8,338 nucleotides of DNA, taken from the NCBI GenBank assembly GCA_017883605.1, contig JADGNH010000080.1:1-8338 (forward strand), in the 5' to 3' direction. This document shows positions 5,947 through 8,338 of the stretch, piece after piece; positions within the stretch are counted from its first letter, which is position 1, and every line of letters starts with the position of its first letter. This DNA is from Methanobacteriaceae archaeon. Lineage in GTDB: Archaea; Methanobacteriota; Methanobacteria; Methanobacteriales; Methanobacteriaceae. The notes beneath the pieces are model-generated. The model was not told the DNA's origin. It ran no database searches and saw only the letters and a list, made by a program, of their open reading frames with translations. Both the position numbers and the translations under genes were made by a program.

Positions 5947-6475
5947 AATAGTAAATGAAATTTAATTTTTTTTTAATATGTTAAAAAGATACTACAAAAG
6001 AAAAATTATCTTTAATTTTGCTAAAAAAGTGAAATATTTGTTTAAATAGAAGTTTGTAATGATTTCTATTTGCGTTTTATGTTTAAAAAAAACCTATTTT
6101 AATGACCCCATAGATAAACAGTCCACATTCTCTCTTGATTGCTGGTATTTGGGATAGGTTTATTTTGGGGGTGGAAAGGAAATTTAAATAAACTTTAATT
6201 AAGTTTTTAGGCGAATGGTTTTCATTTGGCACTTTTTCATGGTTTTTTGTCATTTTAGATTTCCTTTTTAAATCTTTTATTAAGTCTAAATAACCTTAAT
6301 TAAATGCATAATTTGATATTAATGGTTTATTGCCGTGTTTTGATATAGATAGTCTGTTTCTATGGATTTGTATATATTTTGGGAAAAACTATTTTTAGGT
6401 GTGGTTACAGATTAAGATTTAATGATTTTTTTTAAATTATTATTAAATTTATTAAATTAAAATATAAAATGGAAA

Positions 6476-6481
6476 GGTGAT
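6476..6481 (+). promoter_or_regulatory. Ribosome binding site that sets the start at 6489
   Basis: GGTGAT preceded by AAA lies 7 nt before ATG 6489. The in-frame GTG at 6477 overlaps this site and so cannot be the start served by it. Confidence 0.75.
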
Positions 6482-6488
6482 TATTTAT

Positions 6489-6740
6489 ATGGTATTATCA
6501 ACAGCTTTATTGGCTTCTGGATTAGGAAGTGCCGGGGGATTAGGATCTTTTGGTAAGATGGGAGGTTTAGGGGGTATAGGGAGTACAGGTATTCTTGGAA
6601 AGCTTGGAATAATAATGTTCCTGGGAAGATTGGGATTACATGGAATTTGGGCTACTGGAGCATTTTTTGTTATAATACTCCTTCTATTGTTAGGAATTTT
6701 TTATATGGTGTATAGATACCGGATGAGAGTCCGATCCTAA
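6489..6740 (+). CDS. Small glycine-rich single-pass membrane protein, function unknown
   Basis: The protein has 83 residues from ATG 6489, chosen because GGTGAT at 6476-6481 is correctly spaced. I do not recognise the family. Residues 1-10 are hydrophobic. Residues 11-40 are a Gly-rich stretch built of G-L-G, G-G-L-G and G-I-G steps with few charges (GLGSAGGLGSFG, then MGGLGGIGSTGILG). Residues 41-50 are mildly amphipathic (IIMFLGRLGL). Residues 56-75 are one strong membrane helix (GAFFVIILLLLLGIFYMVY), followed by a basic tail RYRMRVRS that should stay in the cytoplasm. The good ribosome binding site and a hairpin terminator at its stop codon argue that it is a real single gene. A regulator, surface-layer accessory or small toxin-like membrane peptide are all possible, but nothing in the sequence decides. 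Confidence 0.65.
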   Translation: MVLSTALLASGLGSAGGLGSFGKMGGLGGIGSTGILGKLGIIMFLGRLGLHGIWATGAFFVIILLLLLGIFYMVYRYRMRVRS

Positions 6741-6759
6741 TTAAAGGGTTTAATTTTTT
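6739..6759 (+). terminator. Hairpin terminator overlapping the stop codon at 6738-6740
   Basis: AATTAAA (6739-6745) and TTTAATT (6749-6755) form a perfect 7-bp stem with a GGG loop, followed by TTTT (6756-6759). It begins within the stop codon of the small membrane protein gene. Confidence 0.65.
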
Positions 6760-6809
6760 GGATAAAAGAAAATGCTCAAATGATTATCATAAAATTTACT
6801 TTTAAACCA

Positions 6810-6891
6810 CTAAACCAACATGGAGTACTTGGGGTTTAGGGGATGATGTTGATTAATAAGGTGAGAAATATGATCGACCATCATCGTTGGT
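6810..6891. other. Structured intergenic element with nested and competing stems
   Basis: Three stems can be drawn. CTAAACC (6810-6816) pairs with GGTTTAG (6833-6839). GATGATG plus TTGAT (6842-6853) pairs with ATCGA, a bulged C and CATCATC (6873-6885). ACCAAC (6814-6819) pairs with GTTGGT (6886-6891), directly flanking the second stem. The first and third stems share bases, so they exclude each other. On the plus strand the 19-nt loop of the second stem displays AAGGTGAG and an ATG (6870) that opens the frame MIDHHRW before TAG at 6891-6893. No plus-strand gene follows. On the minus strand it lies in the 3' region of the ThrE-like gene. It may be a small RNA, a leader-like relic or a bidirectional terminator. 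Confidence 0.4.
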
Positions 6892-6935
6892 AGTATTTAT
6901 TTGACAGTTTATCGTATTGTAGTATTATTTGACAG
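6891..6935. repeat. Imperfect direct repeat between convergent genes
   Basis: TAGTATTTATTTGACAG (6891-6907) recurs as TAGTATTATTTGACAG (6920-6935), identical except for one missing T. The pair sits 3' of the structured element and just beyond the end of the ThrE-like gene. Confidence 0.7.
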
Positions 6936-6949
6936 GCACTGAAATTTTT

Positions 6950-8200
6950 TTATATGATTTCCCTTTCTTTCAATGGTTCTGTTATGACTGCTCCAAGCAA
7001 AAGCCCCAGTGAAATGGCCACTATGGTCATTGCAACCACTGTTGCATCTGTTATAGCGGCAAAGTAATTTTGACTCACCAGGGTTGCTAGACTCATAAAG
7101 CCCAGGGAACCCGGTACAAGTATCCAAAAAGCAGGCATTATAGAAACAAAACTGGGAGTTTTATGGTTTAATCTTTCTATTACGGTTCCACTAACGGCCA
7201 TTAGGAGTGAACCTGAGAAAGCTCCGAAGAAACCACCTACAAAGTGGTTACCCGCTTGTTGACCAAAAAATGCTATGTAAAGTATTAAGATTACCCAGGG
7301 TATGTCTTTATTTCTGATGGACATGAAAAGATACATTCCCACAGCGAATATTAAAACTCCCAGGTAGGGGGCCCACCAGCCTAAGGCATTCATGGAATTT
7401 GCAACCAGGAAATTTTCAGGGGGAAATCCTGTAATCTGAATACCTATAAGAACACCAAACAATATCAGGAACAGTATCGCAGTTCCATATACAACTCTGC
7501 TTGCACCGGATATAATCTCACCATATGCCAGTTCGAACATTCCAGTGGTCAAGGTAGCACCAGGAAGGAAATAGGCTAGCGCAGGCAAGAGCATTACAAC
7601 TGAACCTGTAAGCAGCCCAGTTTTAACGCCCCAAAGGAACAGGGAAGAAACAATTAAAGCAGCAATCACAGGGAGTATGAGTAAAAATCTGGGTCGGCCA
7701 CGGCTTAAGATCAATAGGATTCCAACTATGCCTCCAAGAACTCCTGAAACAACTAACTGTTCTGGAGCGAGCCGGATTAACATTCCAATACCTATTGAAA
7801 ATAAAATATATCCAATCAGTATCCCAAAAGGCCCAAATTGATGTTTTTCAGAGAGTATTTTCCTTAAACATTTTTTGCCTTCAACTGGAGAAATTTCAGA
7901 GGCCTCTGCCTTGTATATGAGTTCGTATATCTCTGAAACTTGGTTTAAAGGTAAAATTCCAGGTTTTTGATTGGCAGCATTCAATGTTGCTGATTCATGT
8001 TCCCCAATTTTCAAAAGCAACATGGTGGGAAATACCAGTATTTCTGCCTTTGCATCGTATGCAACGGCAATTCTTTCTAATATTGATGTAATATCCACTA
8101 CTGATATTCCTGAAGCTGTCAATGCCTTACCTAATTCGGTTAAAAACTCCATTAAACCATTTGATGAGGTTTCGTTTTTCTTAAGATCAGATTGTTCCAT
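6950..8200 (-). CDS. Two-domain ThrE-like (threonine/serine exporter family) membrane protein
   Basis: The protein has 416 residues. The ThrE family exports threonine and serine by proton-driven transport in characterised actinobacterial members; substrate here is inferred from family only. Residues 1-120 form a soluble cytoplasmic domain (LGKALTASGISVVDITSILERIAVAYDAKAEI). About ten hydrophobic segments follow from residue 125. The first membrane half carries the family motif LPGATLTTGMFELAYG (212-227) and SGASRVVYG (231-239). The second half, about 265-410, has HFVGGFFGAFSG and PAFWILVPGSLGF (356-368). Both halves are fused, the full-length arrangement; split versions exist elsewhere. ATG at 8200 has no clear ribosome binding site and a stop lies in frame upstream at 8219-8221, so the message may be leaderless. 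The gene is single and convergent with the small membrane protein gene. Confidence 0.85.
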   Translation of the reverse strand: MEQSDLKKNETSSNGLMEFLTELGKALTASGISVVDITSILERIAVAYDAKAEILVFPTMLLLKIGEHESATLNAANQKPGILPLNQVSEIYELIYKAEASEISPVEGKKCLRKILSEKHQFGPFGILIGYILFSIGIGMLIRLAPEQLVVSGVLGGIVGILLILSRGRPRFLLILPVIAALIVSSLFLWGVKTGLLTGSVVMLLPALAYFLPGATLTTGMFELAYGEIISGASRVVYGTAILFLILFGVLIGIQITGFPPENFLVANSMNALGWWAPYLGVLIFAVGMYLFMSIRNKDIPWVILILYIAFFGQQAGNHFVGGFFGAFSGSLLMAVSGTVIERLNHKTPSFVSIMPAFWILVPGSLGFMSLATLVSQNYFAAITDATVVAMTIVAISLGLLLGAVITEPLKEREII

Positions 8201-8338
8201 TGGGATACATATTGTTTTTTAATCCATGAAACACTTTGGGTAGAATGATTCTAATTGCATCAAATAACTTAGGTGTAATCTTAAAAAAAAAAAATAGTAA
8301 ATGAAATGATCCCATATTTAGTAGTATTACTATAGGGC
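8201..8338. other. Upstream region of the ThrE-like gene and contig end
   Basis: This is non-coding and AT-rich, with a run of 12 A at 8283-8294 (a T run on the gene's own strand). AAAATAGTAAATGAAAT at 8291-8307 repeats the sequence at 5945-5961 exactly. No clear TATA box stands out. The final bases 8329-8338 read ACTATAGGGC, the 3' end of the T7 promoter as found in many vectors and adaptors, so the last bases may not be genomic. Confidence 0.45.

Larger units (their letters stand above)
5891..6488. other. Gene-poor AT-rich intergenic region
   Basis: About 600 bp carry no convincing gene. Beyond the doubled terminator there are two weak hairpins. AAACTT/AAGTTT (6190-6195 with 6201-6206) is followed by TT. 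AGATTT/AAATCT (6257-6262 with 6270-6275) is followed by TTT. Either could end a short untranslated RNA. TATATATTTT at 6371-6380 is a possible TATA box for the gene at 6489, leaving a leader of roughly 80-90 nt. A 32-codon ATG frame at 6059 has no ribosome binding site. A non-coding RNA is possible but not shown. Confidence 0.4.

Noticed and set aside
6059..6157. 32-codon ATG frame in the AT-rich gap
   Set aside because: No ribosome binding site and no protein-like pattern.
6477..6488. GTG 6477 as start of the small membrane protein
   Set aside because: It overlaps the GGTGAT ribosome binding site that correctly serves ATG 6489.
6842..6935. C/D-box guide RNA reading of ATGATGT near 6843
   Set aside because: The C box is imperfect and no CTGA D box lies at a proper distance. 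The stems found do not fit a C/D architecture.

Overview
The window is a composite. Positions 1 to about 600 are GC-rich, bacterial-looking sequence holding two gene fragments. Positions about 600 to 8338 are AT-rich sequence that looks like a methanogenic archaeon of the Methanobacterium type. The archaeal reading rests on GGTGA-type ribosome binding sites, T-rich terminators, a TATA-box promoter, and the gene content: a PadR regulator, an ABC-2 exporter, a surface PQQ-like propeller and a ThrE-like exporter. The bacterial piece resembles Acidobacteria: a C-terminal fragment of a hypothetical protein common in that phylum, and a PIN/VapC-type toxin cut at its N-terminus. The two halves meet at about 599-610, inside both the PIN gene (minus strand) and a papain-like protease gene (plus strand). 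An assembly or cloning chimera is more likely than a natural fusion. The last ten bases also match the end of the T7 promoter/adaptor sequence.

Layout: hypothetical protein C-terminus (2-256, +); PIN fragment (335-607, -); junction; papain-like C1A peptidase lacking its N-terminus (602-1237, +). A 616-bp AT-rich gap follows, with a hairpin terminator, a short flavodoxin-like relic and direct repeats. Next is a tight plus-strand cluster: PadR-family regulator (1854-2321), ABC ATPase (2338-3429) and ABC-2 permease (3422-4588). A membrane-anchored eight-bladed PQQ-like propeller protein (4652-5890) lies 63 bp downstream. A gene-poor stretch of about 600 bp (5891-6488) precedes a small Gly-rich membrane protein (6489-6740). 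A structured convergent intergenic region (6741-6949) then separates it from a two-domain ThrE-like exporter on the minus strand (6950-8200).

The padR-ABC cluster reads as a self-regulated efflux unit. A TATA box and a perfect palindrome (1827-1841) sit just upstream of padR. The ATPase and permease overlap by 8 bp and probably form a homodimeric ABC-2 exporter of the drug/antibiotic type. The PQQ-like protein may be co-transcribed, but its role is unknown. No tRNA, rRNA, CRISPR array or insertion sequence was seen. I see no convincing new multi-gene system. The most interesting items are the structured element at 6810-6891, the duplicated permease stop region, the padR control region and the Gly-rich small membrane protein.
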